From contig NZ_QXTH01000002.1 of assembly GCF_003946865.1 (NCBI RefSeq), positions 434,001 through 498,000 on the forward strand: a stretch of DNA of 64,000 nt, written 5' to 3'. The notes below the pieces were generated by a model. That model had not been told where the DNA came from, did not search any database, and saw only the letters and a program-made list of their open reading frames with translations. A program made the translations under genes and the position numbers. Below are positions 9,158 through 18,454 of the stretch, piece by piece (the first letter of the stretch is position 1; each line of letters opens with the position of its first letter). The DNA is from Antribacter gilvus (GTDB lineage Bacteria; Actinomycetota; Actinomycetes; Actinomycetales; Cellulomonadaceae).

Positions 9158-10435
9158 TCACACCAGTCCCGCCGCCTTGCCCTCCAGCACCGCCCGCTCC
9201 GCACCGTTGCCGCACAGCTCCGCGGCCCGGAGCAGCTCACCCCGCGCCTCCGCAGTGCGCCCGAGCCGGGCGAGCAGCTCGCCGCGCACGCTCGGCAGCA
9301 GGTAGGACCCGTCGAGGGCCCCGCCCGCGAGTCGCTCCACCGCCACGAGACCCGCCTCCGGGCCCTGCGCCATCGACACCGCCACGGCCCGGTTCAGCTC
9401 CACGACCGGCGAGGGCGCGAGGCGGCCGAGCGCCTCGTAGAGCACCACGATCCGCTCCCAGTCCGTCTCGTCCACCGACGGCGCCACCGCGTGGCACTCC
9501 GCGATCGCCGCCTGCAGCCCGTACGCGCCGAGCCCCCGCCCCTGCGCCACGGCCCGGGCCAGGGCAGCCCGGCCGCGCCGGATCGCGCCCCGGTCCCAGC
9601 GCCGCCGGTCCTGGTCGGCGAGGAGCACCGGCGCGCCGTCGGGCCCCGTACGGGCGGGGAAACGTGCAGCCGTGAGCTCGAGCAGCGCGAGCAGGCCGTA
9701 GACCTCGGGCTCGGGCGCGAGCCGCATCAGGACACGGGTGAGGCGGATCGCCTCGCGCGCCAGGTCCGCGCGCATCCAGGAGTCGCCGGCCGTGGCCGTG
9801 GAGCCCTCGGTGAAGATCACGTACAGCACGGTCAGCACCGAGCCGAGCCGCTCCGCGCGGTCGCCGGGCTCGGGCACCTCGAACGGCACCCTGGCGGCGG
9901 CGAGCGTCTTCTTCGCGCGAGTGATCCGCGCCTGCATCGTCGGCACCGGCACGAGGAACGCGCGCGCGAGCTCCTCGGTGGTGAGGCCGCCCACCACGCG
10001 CAGCGTCAGCGCGACGCGCGCCTCCCGCGACAGCACCGGGTGGCAGGCCACGAACATGAGGGCGAGGACGTCGTCGTCGATCCGCTCCGGGTCGGGGATC
10101 TGATTGCCCGACGCCGGGGCCCCACCCTGGGCACCCGACGTCGCCTCCCCCTCGTCCAGGTCGTGCGCGAAGGCCGCGTAGCGCTCGTCCAGGGCCGTGT
10201 GGCGCCGGAAGGCGTCGATCGCCCGACGCCGGCCGGTGGCGAGCAGCCAGCCGGCCGGGTTGCGGGGCACCCCGTCGCGCGGCCACGCCACGAGCGCCTC
10301 CGCGAGCGCCTCCTGCGCCACGTCCTCCGCGAGCGCGAAGTCGTGCGTGTAGCGGGCGAGCGCACCGACGATCCGGGCGGACTCGATCCGCCACACGGCC
10401 TCGACGGTGCGCCGCCCGGCGTCGTCGCCCGTCAC
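9158..10435 (-). CDS. ECF sigma factor with C-terminal TPR-like extension (ECF42 type)
   Basis: The 425-residue protein has sigma region 2 (about 15-85: ALARYTHDFALAEDVAQEALAEAL, WLLATGRRRAIDAFRR), a linker, and sigma region 4 (about 125-190: TTEELARAFLVPVPTMQARITRAKK). A C-terminal alpha-helical extension of about 220 residues follows. This build is typical of the ECF42 group, which has no classical anti-sigma factor and sits beside a DGPF/YCII protein. Exactly that partner precedes it here: the GTG start at 10435 overlaps the DGPF stop (GTGA), so the two are translationally coupled. In studied cases the extension controls sigma activity. The signal sensed is unknown. Confidence 0.9.
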   Translation of the reverse strand: MTGDDAGRRTVEAVWRIESARIVGALARYTHDFALAEDVAQEALAEALVAWPRDGVPRNPAGWLLATGRRRAIDAFRRHTALDERYAAFAHDLDEGEATSGAQGGAPASGNQIPDPERIDDDVLALMFVACHPVLSREARVALTLRVVGGLTTEELARAFLVPVPTMQARITRAKKTLAAARVPFEVPEPGDRAERLGSVLTVLYVIFTEGSTATAGDSWMRADLAREAIRLTRVLMRLAPEPEVYGLLALLELTAARFPARTGPDGAPVLLADQDRRRWDRGAIRRGRAALARAVAQGRGLGAYGLQAAIAECHAVAPSVDETDWERIVVLYEALGRLAPSPVVELNRAVAVSMAQGPEAGLVAVERLAGGALDGSYLLPSVRGELLARLGRTAEARGELLRAAELCGNGAERAVLEGKAAGLV

Positions 10436-10854
10436 TCGGTCCCGAGCTCCTTGCGCCACGCCGTCTCCTTCTGGATCCACTCGTTGTCCTGGGGGAAGTC
10501 CTCGACGCCGTTCACCCGGCGGATCTCGATCTTGTTGCCGGGACCGCTCAGCGGCGCCTTCTTGGCCCACTCGACGGCTTCCTCCTTGGAGGCGACGTCG
10601 ACGATCCAGAAGCCGTTGAACAGCTCCTTGACCTCGCCGTAGGGCCCGTCGGTGACGACGGGGGTCTCGGAGGAGAAGTCGACGACGGCGCCCTCGGACG
10701 CGTCCGACAGCCCCTCGCCGGCGACGAGGACGCCCGCGTTGACCATCTCCTCGTTGTAGCGGCCCATCGCGGCGATGACCTCGGTGAAGTCCATCTCCTC
10801 GAACTTCTCGTAGCCCTCTTCGCTGCCGCGCATGATGAGCATGTACTTCGACAT
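10432..10854 (-). CDS. DGPF/YCII-related domain protein, ECF42 partner
   Basis: This small ferredoxin-like-fold protein has 140 residues. It begins MSKYMLIMRGSEEG, contains the TDGPYGEVKELFNGFWIVDV segment that names the DGPF family, and ends with a basic stretch. The ATG at 10854 has GAAGGAG upstream. It is co-transcribed with and overlaps the sigma factor downstream. DGPF genes are nearly always next to ECF42 sigma genes and are probable targets or modulators of them. No enzyme activity is established. Confidence 0.88.
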   Translation of the reverse strand: MSKYMLIMRGSEEGYEKFEEMDFTEVIAAMGRYNEEMVNAGVLVAGEGLSDASEGAVVDFSSETPVVTDGPYGEVKELFNGFWIVDVASKEEAVEWAKKAPLSGPGNKIEIRRVNGVEDFPQDNEWIQKETAWRKELGTE

Positions 10855-11014
10855 CGGTCCGTCTCCTTCGGTCGTGGGGCCCGTCCGTCGGGACCCTCTC
10901 ACCCCTAGGTCGAACGGCGCGCGCCGAGATCGACACACACCTCACATCCAATCTGTCAGTTCTGCACCTTCCGTGTGTTGCTGAACGTGCCAGGCGTGCG
11001 GAACCCTTGTCCTC

Positions 11015-13030
11015 ATGACGCCCGAATCGATCCAATCGGTGGACGGCAGCGCCGCCGCTCCCGCGGCACAGCCCGTTCCACCAGCGCCCGGACCGCTCGG
11101 CCCGACCATGGGCCATCCCTCCGACGACGGCGCATCCCCGAGGACGCACGACGGGCGCGGCGCGTTCCCCTCCATCGCCGACTACGGTTTCCTCTCCGAC
11201 TGCGAGACCAACGCGCTCATCGCCCCGAGCGGTGCTGTCGAGTGGATGTGCGTGCCCCGGCCCGACTCCCCCTCGGTGTTCAGCAGCATCCTCGACCGGG
11301 GAGCGGGTTCCTTCCGGGTGGGGCCGTACGGCGTCCGGGTCCCCGTGGCCCGCCGCTATGTGCCCGGCACCCTGATCCTCGAGACCACGTGGCAGACGCC
11401 GACGGGCTGGCTCGTGGTCCGCGACGCCATGGTGATGGGGCCGTGGCACGACGTCGAGACCCGCTCGGGCACGCACCGTCGCACGCCCACGGACGACGAC
11501 GCCGAGCACATCCTGCTGCGGACCGTGAAGTGCGTGAGCGGCACGGTGGACCTCGAGGTGAAGTGCTCCCCGATGCCCGACTACGCCCGCGCCGAGGCGT
11601 ACTGGGAGTACGACGGTGAGGGCTACTCGGAGGTCGTGGCGCGCTGCGGCGGCCTGAACCCCGACCTGCGGCTGGAGTCCAGCCTCCGGTTCGGGATCGA
11701 GGGGCGCAGCGCCCAGGCGCGCACCCGGATGACGGAGGGCGACACGCACTTCGTCGCGATGTCGTGGGGCTCGCAGCCGGCCCCGGCGTCGTGGGCCGAG
11801 GCGCTCGACGCCATGTGGCGCACCGAGCAGTTCTGGCGCGACTGGATCACCCAGGGCAAGTTCCCCGACCACCCGTGGCGGGCCTACCTGCAGCGCTCGG
11901 CGTTGACGCTCAAGGGCCTCACCTACGCGCCCTCGGGCGCGCTCCTCGCGGCGGCCACCACGTCGCTGCCCGAGACCCCGGGCGGCGAGCGCAACTGGGA
12001 CTACCGGTACGCGTGGATCCGCGACTCGACGTTCGCGCTCTGGGGCCTGTACACGCTGGGCCTCGACCGCGAGGCCAACGACTTCTTCTCGTTCATCCAC
12101 GACGTCTGCCGGGACAACAAGGACCTGCAGATCATGTACGGCGTGGGTGGCGAGGAGACGCTCGAGGAGTTCGAGCTGCCGCACCTGAGCGGCTACGAGG
12201 GCGCCCAGCCCGTGCGCGTGGGCAACGCCGCCTACCAGCAGCGCCAGCACGACGTGTGGGGCGCGGTCCTCGACTCGGTCTACCTGCACACCCGCTCGCG
12301 CGAGCAGCTTCCGGAGTCGCTGTGGCCCATCCTCAAGCGGCAGGTCGAGGAGGCAGCGAAGCACTGGCACAAGCCGGACCGCGGCATCTGGGAGGTGCGC
12401 GGCGAGCCGCAGCACTTCACGTCGTCGAAGCTCATGTGCTGGGTGGCGATGGACCGCGGCGCACGACTTGCCCGCATGTACGACGAGCCGGACTACGCCG
12501 AGCAGTGGCAGAAGCTCGCCGACGAGATCCACCGGGACATCTGCGCCAAGGGCGTGGACGACCGGGGGGTGTTCACGCAGCGCTACGGCGAGCCCGCGCT
12601 CGACGCCTCCCTGCTGCTGGTCCCGCTGCTGCGGTTCCTCCCGGCGGACGACCCTCGCGTGATCGCGACCGTGGAGGCGATCGCGGACGAGCTGACCGAC
12701 GACGGCCTGGTGCTGCGCTACCGGGTCGAGGAGACGGACGACGGGCTCTCGGGCGAGGAGGGCACGTTCACCATCTGCTCGTTCTGGCTCGTGTCGGCCC
12801 TCGTCGAGATCGGCGAGCTGGAGCGCGCGCGGGTGCTGTGCGAGCGGCTGCTGTCGTTCGCGAGCCCGCTCAACCTGTACGCGGAGGAGATCGACCCGCG
12901 CACGGGCCGGCACCTGGGCAACTTCCCGCAGGCGTTCACGCACCTCGCGCTCATCAACGCGGTGATGCACGTCATCCGCGCCGAGCAGGGCAACGTGGAC
13001 CACTACTTCGGCCCGCCGGAAGCCGCCTGA
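11015..13030 (+). CDS. GH15 family glycoside hydrolase (glucoamylase/trehalase type)
   Basis: This 671-residue cytoplasmic enzyme has an N-terminal beta-sandwich (about 50-250; IADYGFLSDCETNALIAP is the family signature) and a C-terminal alpha/alpha-barrel (about 270-660). Barrel landmarks are NWDYRYAWIRDSTF, GNAAYQQRQHDVWG, IWEVRGEPQHF (probable general acid E460) and YAEEIDPRTGRHLGNFPQAF (probable base E624/E625). Actinobacterial members include both alpha-glucan exo-hydrolases and true trehalases, and these cannot be separated here. No signal peptide is seen, favouring turnover of internal trehalose or glycogen-derived sugar. The first about 45 residues are Pro/Ala-rich and poorly conserved, and no strong ribosome binding site precedes 11015, so the start could be ATG 11108. 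A 41-bp hairpin follows the stop by 5 bp. Confidence 0.85.
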   Translation: MTPESIQSVDGSAAAPAAQPVPPAPGPLGPTMGHPSDDGASPRTHDGRGAFPSIADYGFLSDCETNALIAPSGAVEWMCVPRPDSPSVFSSILDRGAGSFRVGPYGVRVPVARRYVPGTLILETTWQTPTGWLVVRDAMVMGPWHDVETRSGTHRRTPTDDDAEHILLRTVKCVSGTVDLEVKCSPMPDYARAEAYWEYDGEGYSEVVARCGGLNPDLRLESSLRFGIEGRSAQARTRMTEGDTHFVAMSWGSQPAPASWAEALDAMWRTEQFWRDWITQGKFPDHPWRAYLQRSALTLKGLTYAPSGALLAAATTSLPETPGGERNWDYRYAWIRDSTFALWGLYTLGLDREANDFFSFIHDVCRDNKDLQIMYGVGGEETLEEFELPHLSGYEGAQPVRVGNAAYQQRQHDVWGAVLDSVYLHTRSREQLPESLWPILKRQVEEAAKHWHKPDRGIWEVRGEPQHFTSSKLMCWVAMDRGARLARMYDEPDYAEQWQKLADEIHRDICAKGVDDRGVFTQRYGEPALDASLLLVPLLRFLPADDPRVIATVEAIADELTDDGLVLRYRVEETDDGLSGEEGTFTICSFWLVSALVEIGELERARVLCERLLSFASPLNLYAEEIDPRTGRHLGNFPQAFTHLALINAVMHVIRAEQGNVDHYFGPPEAA

Positions 13031-13035
13031 GCCCT

Positions 13036-13076
13036 GCCGAGGGAGTGAGGTCGTCGGACGACCTCACTCCCTCGGC
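13036..13076. repeat. 41-bp GCCGAG-family hairpin, perfect
   Basis: The two 20-bp arms are exact complements around one G. The ends are GCCGAG/CTCGGC and the core is GTCGTC-G-GACGAC. It lies between convergent GH15 and cystathionine beta-synthase genes, 5 and 7 bp from their stops, so it probably acts as a bidirectional terminator. Confidence 0.85.
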
Positions 13077-13083
13077 ACAGGAA

Positions 13084-14490
13084 TCAGTGGGCCAGGTAGC
13101 CCAGCAGGTCATGGCGGGTGAGCACGCCCGCCGGGTTGCCGTCGTCCACCACGAGCACCGCGTCCGAGCCCTGCAGGGCGGCGCGCACGGCGTCGAGGCC
13201 CTCACCCGCCCCGACGAGCGGGAAACGGTCCTCCATGTGGTCGCCCACGCGGTCGGCGAGGCCCGCCTTGCCGGAGAACACCGCGTCGAGCAGCGCCCGC
13301 TCGGTGACGGCGCCCGCCACCTCGCCGATCTTGACCGGCGGCTCGGCGACGACGACGGGCATCTGCGACACCGAGTACTCGTGGAGGATCTCGATCGCGT
13401 CGCGGACGGTCTCGCTCGGGTGGGTGTGCACCAGCTGCGGCATCCCGCCCGACTTCGCCTTCAGGACGTCGCCCGCCGTGGCGCCCATCTCCGCGTCGAG
13501 GAAGCCGTACGAGCGCATCCAGGCGTCGTTGAAGATCTTGGACAGGTAGCCGCGCCCGGAGTCGGGCAGCAGCACGACGATCATGGCCTTCGCCGCCGCC
13601 TCCGGGTCCTCGTCCTGCAGGCGCCGGGCCAGGCGCAGCGCGGCGACGACGGCCATGCCGCACGAGCCACCGACGAGCAGGCCCTCCTCGCGGGCGAGCC
13701 GCCGCGTCATCGCGAACGAGTCGGCGTCCGACACGGCGATGACCTCGTCAGGGACCTGCGGGTCGTACGCGCCGGGCCAGAAGTCCTCGCCGACACCCTC
13801 GACCAGGTAGGGGCGACCGTCGCCGCCCGAGTACACCGAACCCGCAGGGTCGGCGCCGACCACGCGCACGGGGCCGCCGTCGGCCACCGCCCTCGAGGCC
13901 GACGCGTCGTGGAGGTAGCGGCCGGTGCCCGTGATGGTGCCGCCGGTGCCCACGCCGGTCACGAAGTGGGTGATCTTGCCGTCCGTGTCGGCCCAGATCT
14001 CCGGGCCGGTGGACTCGTAGTGGGAGGCCGGGCCGTTGGGGTTGGAGTACTGGTCCGGCTTCCAGGCGCCGGGGATCTCCCGGGTGAGCCGGTCGGAGAC
14101 CGAGTAGTACGAGTCCGGGTGGTCCGGCGGCACGGCCGTGGGGGTGACGACGACGCGCGCGCCGTACGCCGCGAGCACGTCCCGCTTGTCCTGGCTCACC
14201 TTGTCGGGGCAGACGAAGACGCACTCGTAGCCCTTGCGCTGCGCCACGAGGGCGAGGCCGACGCCGGTGTTGCCGCTCGTGGGCTCGACGATGGTGCCGC
14301 CGGGCTTCAGCTCGCCCGACGCCTCGGCGGCCTCGATCATCTTGAGCGCGATGCGGTCCTTCACGGAACCGCCGGGGTTGAGGTACTCGACCTTGGCGAG
14401 GATCGTCGCCGACAGGCCTTCCGTAACCGTGTTCAGCCGGACGAGCGGGGTACCGCCCACCAGCTCGGAGATGTGCTCGGCATATCGCAT
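13084..14490 (-). CDS. cystathionine beta-synthase with CBS-domain pair
   Basis: The 468-residue PLP enzyme condenses serine and homocysteine into cystathionine (reverse transsulfuration). The catalytic core (1-320) has the PLP lysine in LNPGGSVKDR (K44), the substrate loop PTSGNTG, and a phosphate-binding GTGGTITGTG segment. Two CBS motifs follow (about 345-468; VSQMPVVVAEPP and VLVVDDGNPAGVLTRHDLLGYL), which in homologues bind adenosyl ligands and regulate. The N-terminal heme domain of vertebrate CBS is absent. The ATG at 14490 fits the usual MRYAEHISELVG beginning, with GAGGG upstream; ATG 14508 is an alternative. It is monocistronic between two hairpins. Confidence 0.92.
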   Translation of the reverse strand: MRYAEHISELVGGTPLVRLNTVTEGLSATILAKVEYLNPGGSVKDRIALKMIEAAEASGELKPGGTIVEPTSGNTGVGLALVAQRKGYECVFVCPDKVSQDKRDVLAAYGARVVVTPTAVPPDHPDSYYSVSDRLTREIPGAWKPDQYSNPNGPASHYESTGPEIWADTDGKITHFVTGVGTGGTITGTGRYLHDASASRAVADGGPVRVVGADPAGSVYSGGDGRPYLVEGVGEDFWPGAYDPQVPDEVIAVSDADSFAMTRRLAREEGLLVGGSCGMAVVAALRLARRLQDEDPEAAAKAMIVVLLPDSGRGYLSKIFNDAWMRSYGFLDAEMGATAGDVLKAKSGGMPQLVHTHPSETVRDAIEILHEYSVSQMPVVVAEPPVKIGEVAGAVTERALLDAVFSGKAGLADRVGDHMEDRFPLVGAGEGLDAVRAALQGSDAVLVVDDGNPAGVLTRHDLLGYLAH

Positions 14491-14543
14491 GCCCTCATCA
14501 TCCCGCATGCTGGACAGTCCGGCCGTCCGAGCGGTGGGACGAC

Positions 14544-14581
14544 GACGGCCCGGCCGCCTCCGTGGAGGTGACCGGGCCGTC
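14544..14581. terminator. hairpin terminator downstream of the Bax-inhibitor gene
   Basis: GACGGCCCGG (14544-14553) pairs with CCGGGCCGTC (14572-14581), with an inner CCTCC-GTGG-AGG stem. It sits 15 bp after the Bax-inhibitor stop and before the cystathionine beta-synthase promoter on the same strand. Confidence 0.7.
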
Positions 14582-14595
14582 GGCGGTGCTGAGCG

Positions 14596-15459
14596 TCAGT
14601 CGTTGCTGAAGCTCGAGAAGATCGCGATGAGGCGCAGGAACTCGAGGTACAGCCAGATCAGCGTGACGAGCAGGCCGAAGGCGGCAGCCCAGGCGAACTT
14701 GGCCGGGATGCCCTGGCGCACGCCGCGCTGGATCGAGTCGAAGTCGACGATCAGCGAGGCAGCCGCCAGGCCGATGGCGACGAGGCCGATGATGATGCCG
14801 AGCGGACCCGAGCGCATACCGAAGCCCTCGAGCACACCGGTCCAGGTCAGGACCAGGTTGATCATCGCGAAGGCGGCGTAGCCGACCAGCGCGATCATGA
14901 GCCAGCGCGTGAACTTGGGCGTCACGCGCACCTTGCCGCTGCGGAACAGGAACAGCGCGCCCGCGAACGTCACGACCGTGCCGATCACCGCCTGCGTGAC
15001 CGCGCCCTCGGCGATCGTGTTGTACACGAACGAGATGCCGCCCACGAAGACGCCCTCGAACACCGTGTAGGCGATGATGAGGAACGGGCTGGGGTTCTTC
15101 TTGAACGCGTTGACGAGGCCCAGCACGAGCCCGCCGATCATGCCGATGATCCACAGCTGCGGTGCGAGCGTGAACGTCGCCGCGGCGATCACCACGAGAA
15201 GGGCGAGCAGTCCGCCCGTCTTGATGATCACGTCGTCGTACGTCATGCGGCGCGTGTCGGCGGTGGTGGCGGCCGGCGCGCTGTACATCGCATCGAGCTG
15301 TGCCGCGTCCATGGCGCCGTACTGGCCCGTGGGGTTCTGCGGCGGCGTCCCGTAGGCCGGGGTGCCGTAAGGGTTCTGGGTCGCGGTGTTACCGCGCTGC
15401 GTGCCCGTGCGCTTGGGCTCGCCGAAGATGCTGCTGTTCGAAAAGACGGGGTTGCTCAT
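14596..15459 (-). CDS. Bax inhibitor-1/YccA family membrane protein
   Basis: The 287-residue protein starts with a soluble, Asn/Gln/Thr/Pro-rich stretch (1-75, with YGTPAYGTP). Seven hydrophobic helices follow (about 85-285), typical of the actinobacterial Bax1-I family. Landmarks are MTYDDVIIKTG, KKNPSPFLIIAYTVFEGVFVGG, and the closing FRLIAIFSS-like LEFLRLIAIFSSFSND. Homologues are proton-sensitive calcium leak channels; a bacterial role in stress is not firmly set. The ATG at 15459 has CAGGAGG upstream. It is divergent from an ABC transporter operon, 108 bp away. Confidence 0.9.
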   Translation of the reverse strand: MSNPVFSNSSIFGEPKRTGTQRGNTATQNPYGTPAYGTPPQNPTGQYGAMDAAQLDAMYSAPAATTADTRRMTYDDVIIKTGGLLALLVVIAAATFTLAPQLWIIGMIGGLVLGLVNAFKKNPSPFLIIAYTVFEGVFVGGISFVYNTIAEGAVTQAVIGTVVTFAGALFLFRSGKVRVTPKFTRWLMIALVGYAAFAMINLVLTWTGVLEGFGMRSGPLGIIIGLVAIGLAAASLIVDFDSIQRGVRQGIPAKFAWAAAFGLLVTLIWLYLEFLRLIAIFSSFSND

Positions 15460-15567
15460 CGTGCTCCTCCTGGTCCGTGAGGTCCATCTTAGGGAACTCC
15501 AGCAAGCCCCCGGGAGTTCCCACGAGGACGTATCAGGACCAATGTCACAGTCGGAAGGGACCAAGAC

Positions 15568-16581
15568 ATGATCGAGGCCGTCAACCTGAGCAAGAGGTAC
15601 GGTCCGAAGACCGCGGTGGACGGCGTCTCCTTCACGGTCGAACCTGGCCGCGTGACGGGATTCCTCGGCCCCAACGGGGCGGGCAAGTCCACCACGATGC
15701 GGATGATCGTGGGCCTCGACCGGCCCACCACCGGCACGGTGAGCGTGAACGGCAAGCCGTACGCGCAGCACCGCAGCCCCCTCTCCGAGGTGGGCGCGCT
15801 GCTCGACGCGAAGGCCGTGCACACCGGCCGCACCGCCTACAGCCACCTGCACGCCATGGCGCTGACGCACGGGATCCCCAAGCGCCGCGTGGACGAGGTC
15901 ATCGACCTGACGGGCCTGCAGACCGTGGCGCGCAAGCGCGTGGGCGGGTTCTCGCTCGGCATGGGCCAGCGGCTCGGCATCGCGGCCGCCCTCCTGGGCG
16001 ATCCCAGGACCCTGATCCTGGACGAGCCGGTCAACGGCCTCGACCCCGAGGGGGTCCTCTGGGTGCGCAACCTGGCGAAGTACCTGGCGTCGGAGGGCCG
16101 CACGGTCTTCCTCTCGTCCCACCTCATGAGCGAGGTGGCGCTGACCGCCGACCACGTCATCGTCATCGGGCGTGGGCGCATCCTCGCCGACGCGCCGGTC
16201 CAGGACGTCGTGGACGGCTCGTCCCGCCGCATCGTGCGGGTCCGGTCGCCCCAGGCGTCCGACCTCGCCGAGCTGCTCACCAAGGACGGCGCGACGGTCG
16301 ACGCCGTGGAGCCGGGCCTGCTCGCGGTGACCGGCCCGGACGCTGCCTCCGTCGGCGAGCTCGCCGCGGCCGCCCGCATCGTGCTGCACGAGCTCACCCC
16401 CGTCGCCTCCACGCTGGAGGAGGCCTACATGGCGCTGACGGCGGACTCCGTCGAGTACCACTCCGAGGCTGTGGGCCCGGACGGTGCCACCACCGACGCG
16501 GCCGTCGCCGGCCATGACCCCGCCGAGACCCCCGCCGAGACCCCCGCGACCAGCACCCACACCGAAGGAGACCACCGATGA
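15568..16581 (+). CDS. ABC transporter ATP-binding protein
   Basis: This 337-residue ATPase is of the bacitracin/DrrA-like exporter class. It has Walker A GPNGAGKST (35-43), signature FSLGMGQR (about 130-137), Walker B LILDEP (about 150-155), and the H-loop SSH. The region from 225 to 300 is the usual C-terminal accessory domain, and a Thr/Ala/Glu-rich tail of about 35 residues is extra. It overlaps the permease gene by ATGA, so the two are made together, and it would power export of a lipid, peptide or drug. No substrate can be named from sequence. Confidence 0.9.
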   Translation: MIEAVNLSKRYGPKTAVDGVSFTVEPGRVTGFLGPNGAGKSTTMRMIVGLDRPTTGTVSVNGKPYAQHRSPLSEVGALLDAKAVHTGRTAYSHLHAMALTHGIPKRRVDEVIDLTGLQTVARKRVGGFSLGMGQRLGIAAALLGDPRTLILDEPVNGLDPEGVLWVRNLAKYLASEGRTVFLSSHLMSEVALTADHVIVIGRGRILADAPVQDVVDGSSRRIVRVRSPQASDLAELLTKDGATVDAVEPGLLAVTGPDAASVGELAAAARIVLHELTPVASTLEEAYMALTADSVEYHSEAVGPDGATTDAAVAGHDPAETPAETPATSTHTEGDHR

Positions 16582-17456
16582 GCGCGACCGTGCCCGCCCA
16601 GGGCGAGCGGACGGCGTCGGGCACCGCGAGCGGCGCCCTGGCGCGGAACGTCACCTTCCCGCGGGTCGTGGCGTCGGAGTGGGTGAAGCTGTGGACGCTG
16701 CGCTCCACCTGGTGGACGCTCGGCTCCACCGTGGTGCTGATGGTCGGGTTTGCGCTGCTCTTCACCGTGGCGATCAACGCGGCGCCGCCCGACCCGGAGG
16801 CGCAGGAGGGCATGAGGCAGGGCATGGCGGCCGGGGGCGTCACGGGGCCCACGATCGTGAGCCTGGGGTACGGCATGGCGCAGCTCGTCGTCGCCGTGCT
16901 CGGCGCGCTCGTCATCACCGGCGAGTTCTCGACCGGGATGATCCGCTCCACCTACGCGGCGGTCCCGGGCCGGCTGTCGGCGCTGTGGGCCAAGCTCGTG
17001 GTGCTCGTGGGCGTCACCGCTGTGGTGTCCGCGCTCGGCGTCACGCTCGCCTACCTGGCCGTGCGACCCCTGCTGGACGACATCGGGTTCCCCGTCGACC
17101 TCGGCGACCCCGACCACCTCCGGTCGCTCGGCGGCGCCGTGCTCTACCTGGTGACCGTGGCGGCGTTCTCGCTCGCAGTGGGCGCGCTGCTCCGGCACAC
17201 CGCGGGGTCGATCGGGCTGCTCGTCGCGGTCTTCTTCGTGCTGCCGATCATCTTCCAGATCATCGTGGGCGCGTCCGGCGCGGACTGGGCGGTGGACGTC
17301 AACGCGTACCTGCCCAGCGTGGCGGGCGAGCAGGTCATGGCCGTCCAGACGATGGAGGGGCTCCTCGAGCCCTGGACGGGGTACTCGGTGCTGGCCGGCT
17401 ACACCGTGGCGCTCCTCGTGGCCGCGGCCGTGACGACCACGAGGCGGGACGCGTGA
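16578..17456 (+). CDS. ABC transporter permease (ABC-2 type)
   Basis: This 292-residue membrane protein has six hydrophobic segments (about 55-75, 100-125, 140-165, 190-210, 215-235, 265-285) in the ABC-2 pattern. A short soluble N-terminus contains RVVASEWVKLWTLRSTWW, a common opening of such permeases. ATG overlaps the upstream ATPase stop. Together they form a two-component exporter or membrane-remodelling ABC system. The operon ends in a compound hairpin 26 bp beyond the stop. Confidence 0.88.
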   Translation: MSATVPAQGERTASGTASGALARNVTFPRVVASEWVKLWTLRSTWWTLGSTVVLMVGFALLFTVAINAAPPDPEAQEGMRQGMAAGGVTGPTIVSLGYGMAQLVVAVLGALVITGEFSTGMIRSTYAAVPGRLSALWAKLVVLVGVTAVVSALGVTLAYLAVRPLLDDIGFPVDLGDPDHLRSLGGAVLYLVTVAAFSLAVGALLRHTAGSIGLLVAVFFVLPIIFQIIVGASGADWAVDVNAYLPSVAGEQVMAVQTMEGLLEPWTGYSVLAGYTVALLVAAAVTTTRRDA

Positions 17457-17481
17457 CCGGGCCGCCAGCCCCACGCCTGCC

Positions 17482-17573
17482 GCCGAGATAGGCCTTCGTC
17501 ACGCGAGACAGGTGTCAGACCGTCGAGACAGGCCTTCCGAGGGCCTCTGTCGCGGACTGACACCTGTCTCGGC
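17482..17573. repeat. compound GCCGAG-family hairpin
   Basis: The stretch opens with GCCGAGATAGGCCTTCGTC and ends with ACACCTGTCTCGGC. Inside are further arms: GAGACAGGTGTCAG (about 17504-17517) pairs with CTGACACCTGTCTC (17557-17570), and GACAGGCCTTCC with the GGGCCTCTGTC stretch. It looks like two or three family units nested together. It lies between the ABC permease stop and the MBL hydrolase gene. Confidence 0.65.
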
Positions 17574-17611
17574 GAGGGGTGGTGCCGACCCCCGCGGTCT
17601 ACCGTGCGGGC

Positions 17612-18415
17612 ATGACCTTCATCCCCGTGGCCGACGGCGTCCTCGTCCGCACCAGCCGTCGCATGTCGACGACGACGACGCTCGCGCTCGGGCCCGACCG
17701 CGCCGGGCTGCTCGTCGACCCGTCCTGGGACGCCGACGAGCTCGAGGCGATCGCCGACGAGGTCGACGGCCTCGGCGTGCGCGTCGCCGCCGGGTTCTCG
17801 ACCCACGCGCACCACGACCACCTGCTCTGGCACCCGCGGTACGGGGACGTGCCGCGGTGGGCGTCGGCGGGGACGGTGCGGATGGTCCGGGAGCACGGCG
17901 AGGAGCTCAGGGAAAGCCTCCTCGGCCGGACCGGGTCCGAGCCCTCGGTGGCGCGCCCCTACCCGGACGAGGTCCTGGACCTGTTCGCGCAGGTCAGCGA
18001 GGTACCGGCCCCGTCGGCAGGACTTCCGGACCCCGCCGGAGCACTGCCGGCGACCGAGGTCGTGGTGCACGACGGCCACGCCCCGGGGCACAGCGCGCTG
18101 TGGCTGCCGGGACCGCGGGTCCTCCTCGCCGGGGACATGCTCAGCGACGAGGAGCTCCCGCTGCCCCTCGACCCCGACGACCTGCCCGCCTACGTCGAGG
18201 CCCTCGACCGGCTGCGGCCCTACGTCGGGGCCGCCGTGGTGCTGGTACCCGGCCACGGGACGCCGTCGTACAGCCCGGCGGAGCGGCTCGACGCCGACCG
18301 GCGGTACCTCGACGCGGTCCTGGCCGGGGAGGACCCGGACGACCCGCGCCGCGCCAACCCCGGCATGGCCGAGGTGCACGAGCGGGTGGTCCGGCTGGCG
18401 GCGGAGCTGCGCTGA
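17612..18415 (+). CDS. MBL-fold metallo-hydrolase
   Basis: The 267-residue protein has the metallo-beta-lactamase fold. It carries the zinc motif THAHHDH (about 68-74), a DGHAPGHSALWL strand (His), an LAGDMLSD metal-bridging aspartate, and VPGHGT near residue 214 as the last histidine. The fold is complete, so a two-metal hydrolase is likely. The substrate could be a lactone, thioester or cyclic nucleotide. The start is set at ATG 17612 because the strand FIPVADGVLVRTS follows directly. It is a single gene between a hairpin and the convergent RND pump gene. Confidence 0.85.
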   Translation: MTFIPVADGVLVRTSRRMSTTTTLALGPDRAGLLVDPSWDADELEAIADEVDGLGVRVAAGFSTHAHHDHLLWHPRYGDVPRWASAGTVRMVREHGEELRESLLGRTGSEPSVARPYPDEVLDLFAQVSEVPAPSAGLPDPAGALPATEVVVHDGHAPGHSALWLPGPRVLLAGDMLSDEELPLPLDPDDLPAYVEALDRLRPYVGAAVVLVPGHGTPSYSPAERLDADRRYLDAVLAGEDPDDPRRANPGMAEVHERVVRLAAELR

Positions 18416-18454
18416 GGGCGGAGGCCTGCGCCCGGTTCCGTGAGACGGGTGGGG

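Noticed and set aside
9158-13003. A very long minus-strand reading frame across the GH15 gene and sigma gene
   Set aside because: Only its last about 425 codons match the sigma factor; the rest is the antisense shadow of GH15, a common result of GC-rich third positions.
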